This document shows positions 36,911-49,053 of a DNA stretch of 64,000 nucleotides, piece after piece. How positions within the stretch are numbered: position 1 is the stretch's first letter; each line of letters starts with the position of its first letter. This stretch comes from Triops longicaudatus (lineage: Eukaryota > Arthropoda > Branchiopoda > Notostraca > Triopsidae), in NCBI GenBank assembly GCA_022885665.1, contig JAGQDJ010000260.1, positions 2,046,001 to 2,110,000 of the forward strand, in the 5' to 3' direction. A program made the position numbers and the translations under genes. Under the pieces are notes generated by a model. That model was not told the DNA's origin, ran no database searches, and saw only the letters and a program-made list of their open reading frames with translations.

Positions 36911-38600
36911 TTCCATTCCTGTCATGAATTTCCTACAGTGACATACGGAACAGTATACTGGGAAACTGGAAGCATGAAAATTGCAGTTACCGTAAAGGTA
37001 AGAAATATCATTGTTAAACATATCCGTTGCGGCAGCGTTGAAGCTCGACTATAGTTTACCTAATGCACGAAATAAAGTAACAGTACCATACGTCACCGCG
37101 AAGTACCGCGGTTATTTAGGAAAGTGTGGCAAGCCGAGGCCAGTGCCACTCAGACACCTTTCAACTCTCGCAGCGGACGGACGTGCCTGTGAGCGACACC
37201 AAAAACGTTCGATTTTTAAAGTTCGTCGTTTCCTTTTTGTACCGTTACTTAAACCTTGCAGCTAAACCTCTACCGAGAACCTCGGTTAATCCTGTTCAAG
37301 CTACATGCCAAGCGAGTAAGTGAATAAGTAATCTTTGCTTCCATCTTTTAATTCAAATAACCACAGTGACGCGACACTTGCAATTGGAGGTAAGTCAGCA
37401 TAGAAAGAATTAAAAAGACATCTGACTTTGACGAATTAAAAGTTACGCACCAAGTCCTTTTATAGAAGAAAATTGAAAGGGGATCGCAAATGCAGGTTGT
37501 CGTTGCTAAACAACTGTCGGTACCTGTAGCCTAGGAAAAGTAAGCGCCGGACCCACGTTGTTCTAAAAAGGCCTTCTATTTTCGACCAACAATCCAACTT
37601 TTGAAAAATAATGTTCTAGATGAAAGAACTCTCTGAAAAGAAGCTCAATGACCTCAAAGATGACTATACAAAACTTCTTTTCAAACTAGTATGACCAAAT
37701 CGAATGAAACCATCAACTAATATTAATCCAAGCTCCAAAGTTAAAACTAGTTTTCATACGTTAATGTAAGAGTTTAAACGTTCGTTCGCAGATTGAGAAC
37801 CCAAATTTGAACCTTATCTAAACAACTTCAAAATCAATTTCGAAAGGAAAATAGCTTTAAACTTCATGCGAATTTACTACTCAACTAAATGGTCGAAAAT
37901 TGAAATGGATAAATTATGATCTGTACTGTAAAGTAAGAGATAGGAGGCATCCCAGCACTATTTCAGAAGCGTACGATTCAGCTTTATTTTAAATCGATGT
38001 TTCTCGATTTATTTTTTAGTACGATTCCGGAACTATTTTTACGAAGCTTATTCTCTTGAATTTCTATTGATCTTGAGGTCCAGAGAGTTTAAAGAGCTTC
38101 TTCACTTCTTTTTTTCTTCTCGACAAAGAGACGGATGACGAATTTGAGGCGTGTGAGGTTTAGTTTCTGGCTAACTCATTTCTACATTTCCCACCGTGTG
38201 TGGCAATGTGTGTACAGCAAAAAATGAGCTCCTTAACTTCAATGACTTTCAATTTCACTTTCAAATTCGGGCCGCCCGCTTCCATGGATCCACAACTCTT
38301 TTAAGCGAACCCAGTACCAACCAGTAGTCAGGTTTAAGTACACAGTACTACGACATGCTGATACTGTTCTAACCGAGTACCATAACTGGGCGTTGGTTTG
38401 TTCTGTGAAAGGAAACATTTTGGTTTGTGTGCAAATGAGAACCCATACATATTGTAGGGTGGAGTAAGTTTTTGTTGCGTTTCTTTAGCGGCAGAGACCA
38501 GGGCGGATTTCTTTGACTCTATTAACCTTGACTTACTAATAGAAACATATTTTTACCCCGATTGTCATTTTCGTTGTTGCCTCTTTTCGTATTATTACAG
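33106..38600. other. Intergenic, no gene recognised
   Basis: AT-rich sequence with a long ATT microsatellite near 36.8 kb. Open frames around the microsatellite (36652-36927 +, 36818-37021 -) are simply its poly-Tyr and poly-Asn translations. Sequence just before 38601 ends in a splice acceptor for the next gene, so a 5' UTR exon of that gene may lie here. Confidence 0.5.
36790..36911. repeat. Long ATT microsatellite
   Basis: About 120 bp of ATT units with two interruptions. The length suggests it is polymorphic. Confidence 0.95.
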
Positions 38601-38601
38601 G

Positions 38602-39927
38602 ATGTGGCGTGTACTGTTTACTTTGGGTCTTCTGTCCGCCTTTGGGGTGGAAGCACGCTCGAACAGACAAATGGCCATTAAATCATGTCCTGAAGGTTAC
38701 GAAATCAACTACAATAGCGAAACAGGCAAACTGGGCTGCACGTGTAAAGCGTACCACATTTACTGGCCGGAAGACGGTCTATGTTACAAGGAACTAGCCC
38801 AAGGGCCATGCCCTGACGGCCATATCTTCACTTGGAACACCACCGAAGAGAAACCTGAGTGTCGATGCCCTAACTTGTGGTCACTTTACCCCCAAGATGG
38901 AGCCTGCTACGAAGATTATACCCGCGGGCCATGTGCCGCAGGGCAACTCTTCGTTGAAGGCACTTGTCGCTGTGATGACACCATGTCGATGCATTATTTC
39001 CCGCAGTTCAAGGCTTGTTACTCGCTCTATAGCCAAGGCCCGTGTCCTGAGGGCCATCGCGTCACTTTCGATTACAAACTGAGACAACCGGTCTGCGTGT
39101 GCCAAGAAAAACACGTGAAATGGTCCGATGGTAAGTGTTACGCATTAAACTCCCAAGGGCCATGCCACCCCGAGGCCTGCCCCGCCTCTAAAAAGGTCGC
39201 GTGCTTTTTGCAAAACCTGGATACTCTGGAAACCAACTGCACGTGCCTGCCAGAAGACAGCGTAGCTGAAGATGGATACTGTTACCAGCCGTATAACCAA
39301 GGTCCGTGCGAATTCGGGTCGTGGTTAGTGTACAAACCAGGACGCAAACCCGTTTGCGAGGAAAAGAAATTTTGCACCAGGTTCGACAACTGGTATCTCT
39401 GGCCTGCCGATAATTTCTGCTACCGGCAGTACACCCAAGGCCCATGCAAAGAGGGTCAACTCTTCTACCTCGACCCGCAGACAGGTGTCTCGGCTTGTAC
39501 CTGCAATCCTAAGTGGAAACCTTATTACTGGAAGCAGAATGGCAAATGTTACGAGCAGGATGCTATCGGACCTTGTGCCAAAGGCAAATTTTTCGGATAC
39601 AATGCCACTACCGAAACCGCCGGTTGTCGTTGTTTTGCGAGCTTTGTGCCACATCCGGACACAGACACTTGTGTCGAAAAATTTACGCAAGGACCGTGTC
39701 CGGAAGGGCAATTAGTCACGGCAGACAACGCGACCGGCATACTAAAATGCGATTGTCAGGAAGATACTATGAGCCAGTACTTTTGGCCAGGGACGCAGAA
39801 GTGTTACGAACATTTTACCAACGGACCTTGCCCAGAAAACAAGCAGTTCAGAATCAACGAACGGACCTCCAAACCTGACTGTTTGCCATCCATAGGCCGC
39901 AGAAAGAGACAATTGATTCATTCATAA
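38602..39927 (+). CDS. Secreted cysteine-rich repeat protein, DUF4789-like
   Basis: A 441-residue protein encoded in one coding exon. It opens with a signal peptide (MWRVLFTLGLLSAFGVEARS) and then has ten units of about 43 residues. Each unit carries a hallmark like CYxxxxQGPCxxGQLF, then CxC, then a W/YPxDGxCY turn. Examples are ELAQGPCPDGHIF, LYSQGPCPEGHRV, QYTQGPCKEGQLF and KFTQGPCPEGQLV. This repeat is characteristic of arthropod DUF4789 proteins, whose function is unknown; an extracellular or cuticle-associated role is only a guess. Four N-glycosylation sequons are visible (NTT, NCT, NAT twice). Near the end RRKR precedes QLIHS, a furin-type dibasic site. No transmembrane segment is seen. 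AG lies two bases before the ATG (ATTATTACAG then G), so a 5' UTR intron is likely. Confidence 0.85.
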   Translation: MWRVLFTLGLLSAFGVEARSNRQMAIKSCPEGYEINYNSETGKLGCTCKAYHIYWPEDGLCYKELAQGPCPDGHIFTWNTTEEKPECRCPNLWSLYPQDGACYEDYTRGPCAAGQLFVEGTCRCDDTMSMHYFPQFKACYSLYSQGPCPEGHRVTFDYKLRQPVCVCQEKHVKWSDGKCYALNSQGPCHPEACPASKKVACFLQNLDTLETNCTCLPEDSVAEDGYCYQPYNQGPCEFGSWLVYKPGRKPVCEEKKFCTRFDNWYLWPADNFCYRQYTQGPCKEGQLFYLDPQTGVSACTCNPKWKPYYWKQNGKCYEQDAIGPCAKGKFFGYNATTETAGCRCFASFVPHPDTDTCVEKFTQGPCPEGQLVTADNATGILKCDCQEDTMSQYFWPGTQKCYEHFTNGPCPENKQFRINERTSKPDCLPSIGRRKRQLIHS

Positions 39928-40894
39928 AATATCACTCGATTTTTTCAGAACTTATCAAAAAGTTGTTGGAGATTTAAATTTTTTTTCCAAGCGAAGAAAA
40001 TTTCCATTTTGACCATTTTATTTAGTTGTTTTTCTTGACTGCATGAATGCACTGATTTGTATTTATGACATTATATTGCTGCTCACCTCGAAATCTGCTA
40101 TGAGAGAAAAATTTCCGCTAGCATGTTTGCGGAAAGTGTGGGAGTGGCGGAGGTAAAACTGTGGCGATTTGAAATAGATTTTTTTAAATAAATGAAAGCG
40201 GAAAAAATTTACTTAAAGTGAAAGCATAACTCTAGTACAAAACTTGTTCAATGCTTCATAGCTACGAACAAAAGGGAAATTAGTTTTCTTCCCAGAAAAC
40301 TAACAGGAAACTTGCTGAGTTATTTATTTACACTGAATAAATTTCTCCATCGTGTTATGCTTTTCCGCTAATCAAACATTATAATGATTCCATGATTACT
40401 GTTCTTTTTCGTTCCTGTTATAAAATAATTTGGTTTCCTAGAATACCAATTAACTTTTTTTTTCTTAGTTCGCATTGCGTGACGCTTCTTTGCATCGAAA
40501 GGAACGGTTAAGCTTAAATTACACCCCAAATGCATTTTAAATAATTCAAGGGAATGAGGTTGTTCGGACGAACTGAAATCACGGGCAAATGAATTTACAC
40601 TATCAATGCTCTCTTGCGTCTAATGTCTATTCTCCAATAATTTGTGCGGTGGACTAACACTACCTTTACTATTCAAGGATATATAGAGTGGACAGAGGTT
40701 TTATTAGCCAATTTAAATGGATTTCTTGAAAGTTTTTACATGTCAACGAACCTGCTGAATTATGGAAATTAAGTCTCGCTTCTTCGTAGTGGTTCAAAAG
40801 TTCATGTGCGGACTTTAGACCGCCAACTGTCTGGTCTGCAAATTAGTCAAGAGTTTCGCGGTATCCGACTTCATATAACAAATATGGGAAATGG
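39928..40894. other. Intergenic between DUF4789-like gene and ionotropic receptor
   Basis: Contains an AATAAA at 40187-40192, 260 nt after the DUF4789-like stop, the first such signal noticed. Nothing else is recognised. Confidence 0.5.
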
Positions 40895-40900
40895 TATAAA
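40895..40900 (+). promoter_or_regulatory. Candidate TATA box for the ionotropic receptor
   Basis: TATAAA followed by GG, 86 bp before the receptor start codon. A start site about 30 bp downstream would give a short 5' UTR. No strong initiator match was seen. Confidence 0.4.
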
Positions 40901-40985
40901 GGACTGAGCCCAAGAATATTTCAACCAGTACAGAAAGACGCTTACTAACTCCACGACAAAACGTTGCTGGTAACATAGATAGGCA

Positions 40986-43552
40986 ATGAAACAGGTCTTC
41001 GTCTTCATTCTCTTTTCCGTGCTAGCCAGGGGTGGCTCAGGTTCTCAACAGAGAACCGTACCTTGCAGTAAGTATCTTTTAAATGGCTGTCCAATAAACC
41101 GCTTTCGATATATTTACATTTGACTACATTTTTTTTCTTCAACACAGCGTAGGCTTTCGCCTGTTGCTGGTAACGTATAGTGTCTTCTTAGTTGCAGAAT
41201 TTCTAATGACTAGAGTTGTGTTGGAAAGTTAATGATTTTCCCCCACTTTCTCATATGTATAGCATTGTATAGCATTTTATATCTGTTTATAATACACTGA
41301 TCTACTTATGATTTGTGTTTTTGATCTACTTGTGTTTTTTAAAGGAATGGATTGGTACGAACCGACAGTTACACCACTTACTGTGGATAAACTCGTTCTT
41401 CGAGACATACAATTGGCCTTTCGATTTCTCGGCGGGCCGACAAAGGTCGAAGCTGACACTACTTTATCTTGCAAAGCGGCATTGGAAATTTTTGGAAAAG
41501 TGACCCTCAAAAAGTCGAACAGTGTTTTAGACAGAATCTTACGATACTACACCAAAGCAATAGTTTCGTTGCCAAAATCTCAAAGAGATGTACGATTTAC
41601 TGTAATGAGTTTAACAGTCTAAGATTGGTTCTTAGGGATTTTGGTACGGAGTCACTGCCCGGGGCTTAGATACTATAATACCTTTTCAATACGGCGATCC
41701 TGAACGGTTATTGGTAGTAAAAAGTAAACTTTTACTTAGAAACAAAACTTTAGTAGTCGGAGCGCGCGAACAGAGACCTTCATTTTACATAACTTGGTCC
41801 AAAGACCGCAAAACTCTTCTCGATGTCGGAGGCACCAACTTCGATTTGTTCGTCGTGATCCAAAAGCACCTTGGATACAAGTAATTATGAATCACTGGTT
41901 TCCTCACGAGTGTCAATTTAAGTTACAAATTATTTATTAGTTTCGTATTCAAGCCTGTTTTTGATGGCGTAAGTGTCAGCAACGGCACTTGGAAAGGCGT
42001 AGTCGGAATGCTGATTAACAAGGTATCGTTTACAGTCAATGACTGCAAACTAATTTATCAAATATTTCACTTTAATTTCTTCTAGGAAATCGACATAACC
42101 ATCCAGCCGCTTACCCTCGATTGGGATCGTAGTCAAGTAGTAGATTTCACGCGCTCTCTGTCTGGTAATCCCTTTACTTTGATGATACCTTACCCTCAAG
42201 AAAGCCGAAGTTTGCTGTCTAGTACTTGGCCTTTCACACCAACAGTACACCTTCATGAACATTTAGGGAATCGAGAATCTTAGTTTTTCTGTCATTTACA
42301 GGTCTGGTTTTGCCTCGTTGCTACCGTTGTAATCCTTGCCATCGTATTGACCATCGTCGTGCTCTCCCTTCAAAGCACACAATCCACAAAAGCTGTTCTG
42401 GCTGATAGTTTTTTATTTTTGTATAGCATAATTTGCTGTCAAGGTAACGTTCTAAAACTATTTGTTACGACAGTACTTTCTACTCAATTGGCTGTAGGAA
42501 TCTCGTAAAATATAGAAGAAACGGTGCTAAATTGCTTAATCGGCCTATTGTTTATTTATAGTTAAATACAGAAATGATACAATATGTTAGAAGCTCAAAA
42601 CGTCACGGCATTTTTTTTTCTCAAGGAATGAATTGCCCCGGGGGAAACAACGTCAAAATACGCATTATCGCAGGTCTGTGGGGCTTAGTATCAATTATTT
42701 TTGTCTACACCTACAACTCGCAGTTAACCTCGTACTTGACCGTACCTCAGTTGAAGCCTCTGATCAACTCAATACACGATTTAGCCAGGACCAATCAACT
42801 TCATCCATTTTCAATGGTCGGCAACACTTTCCTGACCGATGTCCTGGTAGGTATTCAACTATGTTGCGTATTGCTAATATTGATATGATGGAACGATTTC
42901 TTTATTTTATAGAACGCGACTTCCGGTACTTACAAGCTTATCGGGGATAGGGTTCGTCAGAACTATAACAAAAGCATTGCAAACACATACGATGAAGCTA
43001 TGAAGAAAATGATGACGGGAAAATATGCATTCGCAGTTGTAAGTCAGAAGCCGTTTAGGATTATCCACTTTTGAAATTCCGGATAATACTTCTACTTCAT
43101 AGACAGCGTATATCGGCGGCCATTACGGCGACCTCTTGTTTCGCCAAACGCGGAAGTGCACTGTTATGTTTACGAAAGAGCACACTAATTTCGTTTATTC
43201 CCTATGGTTACTGCAAAAGAACAGTCCATATCTACCCGCCTTTAACGACGAGTAATAATAAAACTAAAAAAAAAAATGAATACCAGAATTTTAATTAGTA
43301 CCCTTTTCCAGAATAAGCCGCATAGCGGATCATGGACTTTTAATATATTTAATGCGTCATAGCAATAAAGGGTTGCCTCGCTTTCAGGATTTTTGCAAAG
43401 TACCAGTCAAGGATATATCGACGACTGTTGTTCTCAACTTGGGTCAGTTACAATCTGCGTTCGCGGTGTCGGGAATTGGCCTAACCGCTGCTTTGATTAC
43501 GTTCCTAGCTGAAATGTGTTCTGGCTTTCTCAACATCAAAGCACGGAAATGA
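40986..43552 (+). CDS. Ionotropic (glutamate-like) receptor, IR family
   Basis: Ligand-gated cation channel of the arthropod IR family, usually chemosensory. Exons: 40986-41067, 41345-41589, 41636-41880, 41941-42022, 42086-42244, 42302-42443, 42626-42846, 42913-43038, 43103-43251 and 43312-43552. The total is 1692 nt (563 residues), exactly in frame. It has a signal peptide (MKQVFVFILFSVLARGGSGS). There is no large amino-terminal domain. The S1 half of the ligand domain includes EIDITIQPLTLDWDRSQVVD; Arg233 aligns with the glutamate-binding Arg. TM1 is VWFCLVATVVILAIVLTIVV. A pore region follows, then the helix WGLVSIIFVYTYNSQLTSYL, equivalent to SYTANLAAFLT. S2 spans about 393-520, and the last TM is AFAVSGIGLTAALITFLA. 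The intron 41590-41635 is only 46 nt; a GTAATG donor at 41602 gives 34 nt, so the second junction is the least certain. It is convergent with MCM2. Confidence 0.88.
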
Positions 43553-44159
43553 GCTCGTGAACTGCAAGAAATATTAACGCGGCTATGCATTACTACACTT
43601 GAAATTGGTATCGCACAATGGCAGTGTATCCCCTGCTAAATAGGGCTACGCATTTTTCTTATGTCAATAGCCCAAAGACTTCGCGTTTTGAACATAAAAG
43701 TTCCAGATTGCAAGTACTAATTTCCTAGTACCACAATTTCAAATTGTTTTTGAAAAGATTAGCAAAAGATGTGTTGTATAATTCACTATTTGCCAAGCCC
43801 TTTATGTGAATTTCAATTCTACCCTTCGATGTTAGCCTATAATATTATTTTGTTTGGATGTTTGAACACATTGCCAACATCCAATGGCAAGTCAGTTGAT
43901 CGAAACTATTCTATGTAGGGCGAAACACTCGGCTCGAGTCTGCGCTCGACTTAAGGGGGTGCAGACTCGAAACTCAACTGGAGTTTTTGCCAGCCCTAAT
44001 GCTATGGCACAGCAACCTTTGTAGAACCTTCGTAGAAAACGCACAATATATTTGAGATAAGCTGCTTTAATATTGGGATATTTAAGAAATAATACAACAA
44101 GCGCTATAATAGAAAAAGGCACATGTATTCGTTTATAAATACAACTGATGCAAGTCTTT
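43553..44159. other. Convergent 3' intergenic interval
   Basis: Lies between the IR stop and the MCM2 stop, both pointing inward, so it holds two 3' UTRs. No separate gene is recognised. Confidence 0.6.
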
Positions 44160-47100
44160 TTACGCGAACGATTGAATAATTAACTTCCGGCGCGAATCGT
44201 GTACAAAATGATTGGCTTTAAAAACATCGCTATCGAAGAATGGCGTCAGGTTATGAATATTGATTTGGCGAGCCTGAAATGCATGGAATTGAATTAAATG
44301 ATGAACCCAAGAAACTCCACAAGTAGTTAATCCAGTTTACCTTCTCAGCTAAATCCTTTTCAGAAATTTCCAACGTTTCTGGCTCTGAGCCAAATCGATT
44401 TCTCATGTAGCTTGCTTGTTCTTGCATCAACTGGCGTAACAAGAAGAAAAGCAGCTCGTTGTTATCCCTTTTGTAAGACAAGTAGCGCGAAAAGTTCTGG
44501 AAAGAAGAACATGAACCCACAAAAACGCTAACAACTTTCCTTTCTTCGTTAGCTGAAATAAATCTTGGAAGAATTGTTTACCTTGCGCATGGTTCGCATC
44601 ACAGAGAACTTTTGCGTATCAACAAATGATTCCAGCATGACTCGGATTGCCATATTGACGTCGTCTTCCTGGACGTAATCCCGCAAATGCAGGCGCGCGT
44701 GAGCTTCTGCTAAACGAATAACACTTTCCACGTGACGGACCGTAATAGGAATGCTGCCAGTTGCCTACCAAGACACATGTGCCGAAAATCTTTCATGAAG
44801 ATCTCTAACTACGAAACAAATTATACAACTTTACCATGGATTCACGACGAAGTTCGCTGTACATCTTAGCAATTTTGTCCTGATCCATTTGGTGCAACTT
44901 CGGGTGTACTTTCTCCTTCGCGTACAGAATGTACTTACGCAGCAAAGCTTGCGGAATGGTTTCAACACCCGATACACTCAATGTTTCGCTGTGTCCATTT
45001 TCCTACATCCAAACGAAGTATTTTCATCCATAGTTTCATTTATTGGTAAGTATAATCACTAAAACGAACAATCATAAAACTTAGCTATACCTGATCGGGA
45101 TCTACTTGGGATGGATGATGACGAATATGTGAGTCGACAACGAAACGTGCCAATCTTTCATCTTGTGCCCCATCAACCGTGTCCCTGACAATGCACAGTA
45201 CATCAAAACGTGACAAGATCGGTTCGGTCAAGTCCACGTTTTCAGAAAATGTCATCGAGGGGTCATAGCGCCCACCTAAGGGATTAGCGGCAGCGATGAC
45301 GCTACAGCGAGCCTGTAACGAAGCGACGATGCCGGCTTTGGAGATCGAAATGCTCTGTTGCTCCATAGCTTCATGGATCGATGTTCGATCTTGGTCATTC
45401 ATCTTGTCAAACTCGTCGATAAGACAAACGCCCTTGTCCGCTAGCACCAACGCACCGGCTTCAAGCGTCCATTCGCGCGTGATGGGAGATTTCTGCACGT
45501 AGGCTGTCAAGCCCACCGCAGACGCTCCCTGACCGGTCGTAAACACGGCCCGGGGCGCAATTTTCTCTATGTACTTCAAAAACTGGGACTTGGCAGTACC
45601 AGGATCACCGCAAATCAGAACGTTAATATCACCTCTCAGTTTGTGCTTCATGCCCGGGTTTTTGGACTCGCCACCGAATAACGCTAACGCTAAAGCGCGT
45701 TTGATATCTTCATGACCGTAAATAGACGGTCCAATACTGGCCATAATCCGCTCACCAAGCCGCTCGTCTTTGCTCAATGCGACAATGTTTTGGATGTCTT
45801 CGTCAGTCAAATTGCGTGTAGCGTGTCCCGCGTCGTTCCGGACGATATGGTTGGCCATGATGACTGTGGCGAAGACAGGGAAACCTTGAGAAGTGTTCAG
45901 CGAGCCTTCATAGTTGTTGGTGTAAACGCCCGTGAGCTCGATTTCATCACCCGGTTTACACGAATCGCACAAATCGGCTAGCAAAATGGCGTCTTTGGAA
46001 CGCGGTAAGCGACCCGCAACCACTTTGCCGGGCGATTCTTGGATCGTAATGCGCTGGTAGTTTTGGTAAACGGTCTGCTCCATGTTGATGTTGAACGGAC
46101 CAGATGACTGACATTCCGGACACGAACCCGGTTTCACTTCGTTACTTTGCGTTTGAACATACGGGCCTAAGACGTAGGCACATTTGTTACAGTCGTACTT
46201 GACAATAGAAAGCTGCGGCAGTACGCCCGTTGTGGACGTCACCACGCCAGTCGTTCGAACTAGCTGATTTAAGTGCAATTGTCTAAAAAGGAGAAAAAAT
46301 GTATGAAAAATAAATTTAAAATAATAATGCACTCAACAATAGCTTTTTACCTATAGCAAAATAATGTCTAATGGTTGATTTTTTTTTTACACAAGTTCCC
46401 GTCTTTCGGATTTATCTCTTTTTAAGACACTAGGGTTATTTTTTTCCTTCTCGACTTTTTTCATCCTGTCTTGTGCAACATGCGGAAGGAAGTTATGTCT
46501 CTTACCCTGTTTCTAATGTTTAGATCATACTGAACCGATAATTTTAAACCAATTGCAAGCAAGGTATTTCTGCTCCAGCTACAACCAAATATAAGAGCGA
46601 AGGAAAAAAATCTGTGAAAAACAAATCAGTAATACCTTAAAGAGCGAATTTCTTCAACCAAGGGCAAATCTGAGATACGAACATGGATTTCTTTGGCAAT
46701 GCGTTCGTACTGGGGATACATGGCAAGTACAACGTTCTTGGCAGCTTCATCCATGATTTGAAGCATTTCAATAGGCGCTTCGGGTAAAAAGTAGGCGAGC
46801 ACTTGTTCTTCCGAGGCGAGGATGTTGTAATCCACCTCGAAGCTGCTTTTATTCTCTTCGCACATTTGTCGGATTTTGGCTTTGAAGACCGGATGCCCTT
46901 TAGCATCTACATAGGTACGTAAAAAGTTCCGGAAACGATTGTAAATTTCCGTGCGCGGAGCTAGCATTGTAACCCATTCCCGTACTGTATGACCTTTCAT
47001 GTCTTCTAAGTTTTCAATGGACTCGACCATCTATAAGATAATGAGTATGCATAAATTTTAAGTAGTAAATACAGCGAAAAAAAGCGAAGAATAAAAATAA

Positions 47101-49053
47101 AAAAAACGAAAATTAAACCTAAAAGCACTTTGTTAGCTTTATCACACGGTATTCTTTACTTCTTCGTCAGGTGCATCTCCACCTTCTGCTGCCCGTTCTG
47201 CCAACCTTCGTTTACGTGTCGGTCTCCCTTCGTCATCTTCATCACTTTCATCTAAAAAAAATTTTTTCACTTAGGTGATTTACAACCCACTTGAAAGCCC
47301 CTGGCAATGCCTGACACGTATTGTTCTATAATTTTCAAGGCTTTACTTTTCCTTCAAAGAAATTGATCCTGAAAAGCGTGAAGAATTCAAGTATACCGTA
47401 AAGGAGACCGCGTCGCATTCGTCCTACGCCTTCTTCTCTGTCACGGCGTCTCATGGCAGCTTCCGCTTCAAGTCGATCGCCGACTGACAATTCGTCATAA
47501 TCCCCGTCATCCAGCGCGTCAGGGTCATAGCGATCTAAAGCAGGAATCGGCCGGTAGTCACTGGTGAAGGAAAAACGGATTTAGGAGCGTCTTTACAGAT
47601 CTTGGCACAGAAAGAGAACGTACGCTTCCAAGTTGTCTCCAAACAATTCTTCTCCGTCCGCCTCTTCTTCATCGCGGCGACTTTCTGCATCGTTGCCATC
47701 CCCAATGATATCGCTTTCGTCCTCGAAAGGTTCCAACGCATCTCCAGGGGATGCTGGCGGAGGTTCGGCTGTACTGGCGCGCGAAACGGGACGTCGCCGA
47801 GCCGCGCCGGCATTACGCTGACGCCGTCGAGTGCTTCCAGGCGTACCAGGCGTCATGGGCTCGGGTGAATAAACATCCATGTCCGGTGGAGAAGACGGTG
47901 CCTCCTAATTACACAAAAGAAAATTTTTTCACAAAGAGGAATGCAGTCGAAGAAATATTTAAAATAAATAAAGGCAATTAAGGAAAAATAACTATATCGC
48001 AACCGTAGTCAAGTCTTTTCTAAGTTATGTTCATTATTTTATGAACCGCAACCGCAACCAGACTCTTGTCTTGAACCGAAAAATCATTTCATGTGAAGAG
48101 TGCCGTAGAAGTTGATTACTCACACTTCATAGCTCGAGTGTGTCGTAGTTTGCCTTTCTTAACCACTACGGCAAATTAGGTTTTGACTTTTGGAATTAGG
48201 GTTTGACAAGTCCTGCTCACGAAACAGTAAATTTTATTTTAGCACAGTAATACATTAAGGAAAAATTCGCTGAGGTGCAACCACTATAAGAATACTCCAG
48301 GCATTCGTTGTCAAACTGTTCAGCATATTCAGATTTTCAATTCCTTAAAACTACCCCTTTTTATGGTCGGTTCGTAAGACTACAGTCGCAATTAATAAAT
48401 ACAGACAAAACACAATGCACAAATGACCAACGGTCACCAATATTATAGTCGACTTTCGTTATAAAAAACCTCACGCATGGCCAGTTATAACAGAAGGTTT
48501 GTTAGTCCGAAATTTTTTTTTCATCCCTACCCTACTCAATTCCCAGTTCTTCCATCCAAACCCTACCTAACTGAATCTAACCTATTTAGACGTAACATAT
48601 TTAACGCATTTTTAAAATCAAAATTCCACGATACTCAACCCGGCGCGACTATGCAAATCGTAGGAAAGTTTATTAAAAACATAGGCCCAGAAAATTTTCA
48701 GGAATGTTTCTTTGAACGTTTAGTGTAGCTTTTATCCAATGGAAGCAATCGCTATGATAAAACAGAACTGGCAAGTCGAGTAACACGAACTTGTAAAATA
48801 ACGCACCAATCGCTACAAATGATACTTCAATAGCAGAAAATAACTTATCCCAAGAACGAACATACTACTGAGAATTATAACATTCAAGGACGATGAAAAT
48901 GAAAAAAAAACTAAGTAATAATAAAGCGACCAAAAGAAATCCTCGACTTGTAATCTCATGAGGAAATACCATTTGATATGAAACATTCCTCAGGTTGGCT
49001 CACATTTTTGCTTTTCTTAACACACGAATAATACAAAATTTACTTACAGACAT
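44160..49053 (-). CDS. MCM2: DNA replication licensing factor MCM2
   Basis: Subunit of the MCM2-7 replicative helicase, loaded at origins in the nucleus. Exons: 49053-49048, 47904-47624, 47560-47397, 47251-47160, 47030-46636, 46282-45091, 45002-44835, 44764-44582, 44496-44341 and 44273-44160. The total is 2751 nt (916 residues; human 904), all GT-AG. The first exon codes only Met-Ser. The acidic, basic-patched N-terminus includes the histone H3-H4-binding segment (DYRPIPALDRYDPDALDDGD). A C4 zinc finger uses Cys344, 347, 367 and 370. Walker A is GDPGTAKS (538-545), Walker B is LIDEFD (600-605), sensor 1 lies in AAANP, and the arginine finger is SRFD (about 671). A C-terminal winged-helix segment ends RRKLIIQSFA. 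All catalytic motifs are intact. The 1.1-kb first intron holds only unsupported open frames (48477-48728 +). An E2F site lies 130 bp upstream of the start. Confidence 0.97.

Noticed and set aside
36652..37021. Open frames with long poly-Tyr and poly-Asn tracts on the two strands
   Set aside because: They are translations of the ATT microsatellite.
38881..39740. Several antisense and shifted open frames over the DUF4789-like gene
   Set aside because: They are shadows of a long real coding frame; the + frame has signal peptide and repeats.
41315..41503. Alternative reading frames across IR exon 2 (also 41469-41669)
   Set aside because: Neither can be joined in frame with exon 1 and the certain downstream exons using available splice sites; the chosen frame can.
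48477..48728. 83-codon open frame (+) in MCM2 intron 1
   Set aside because: No family resemblance and it is antisense within an intron; likely chance.
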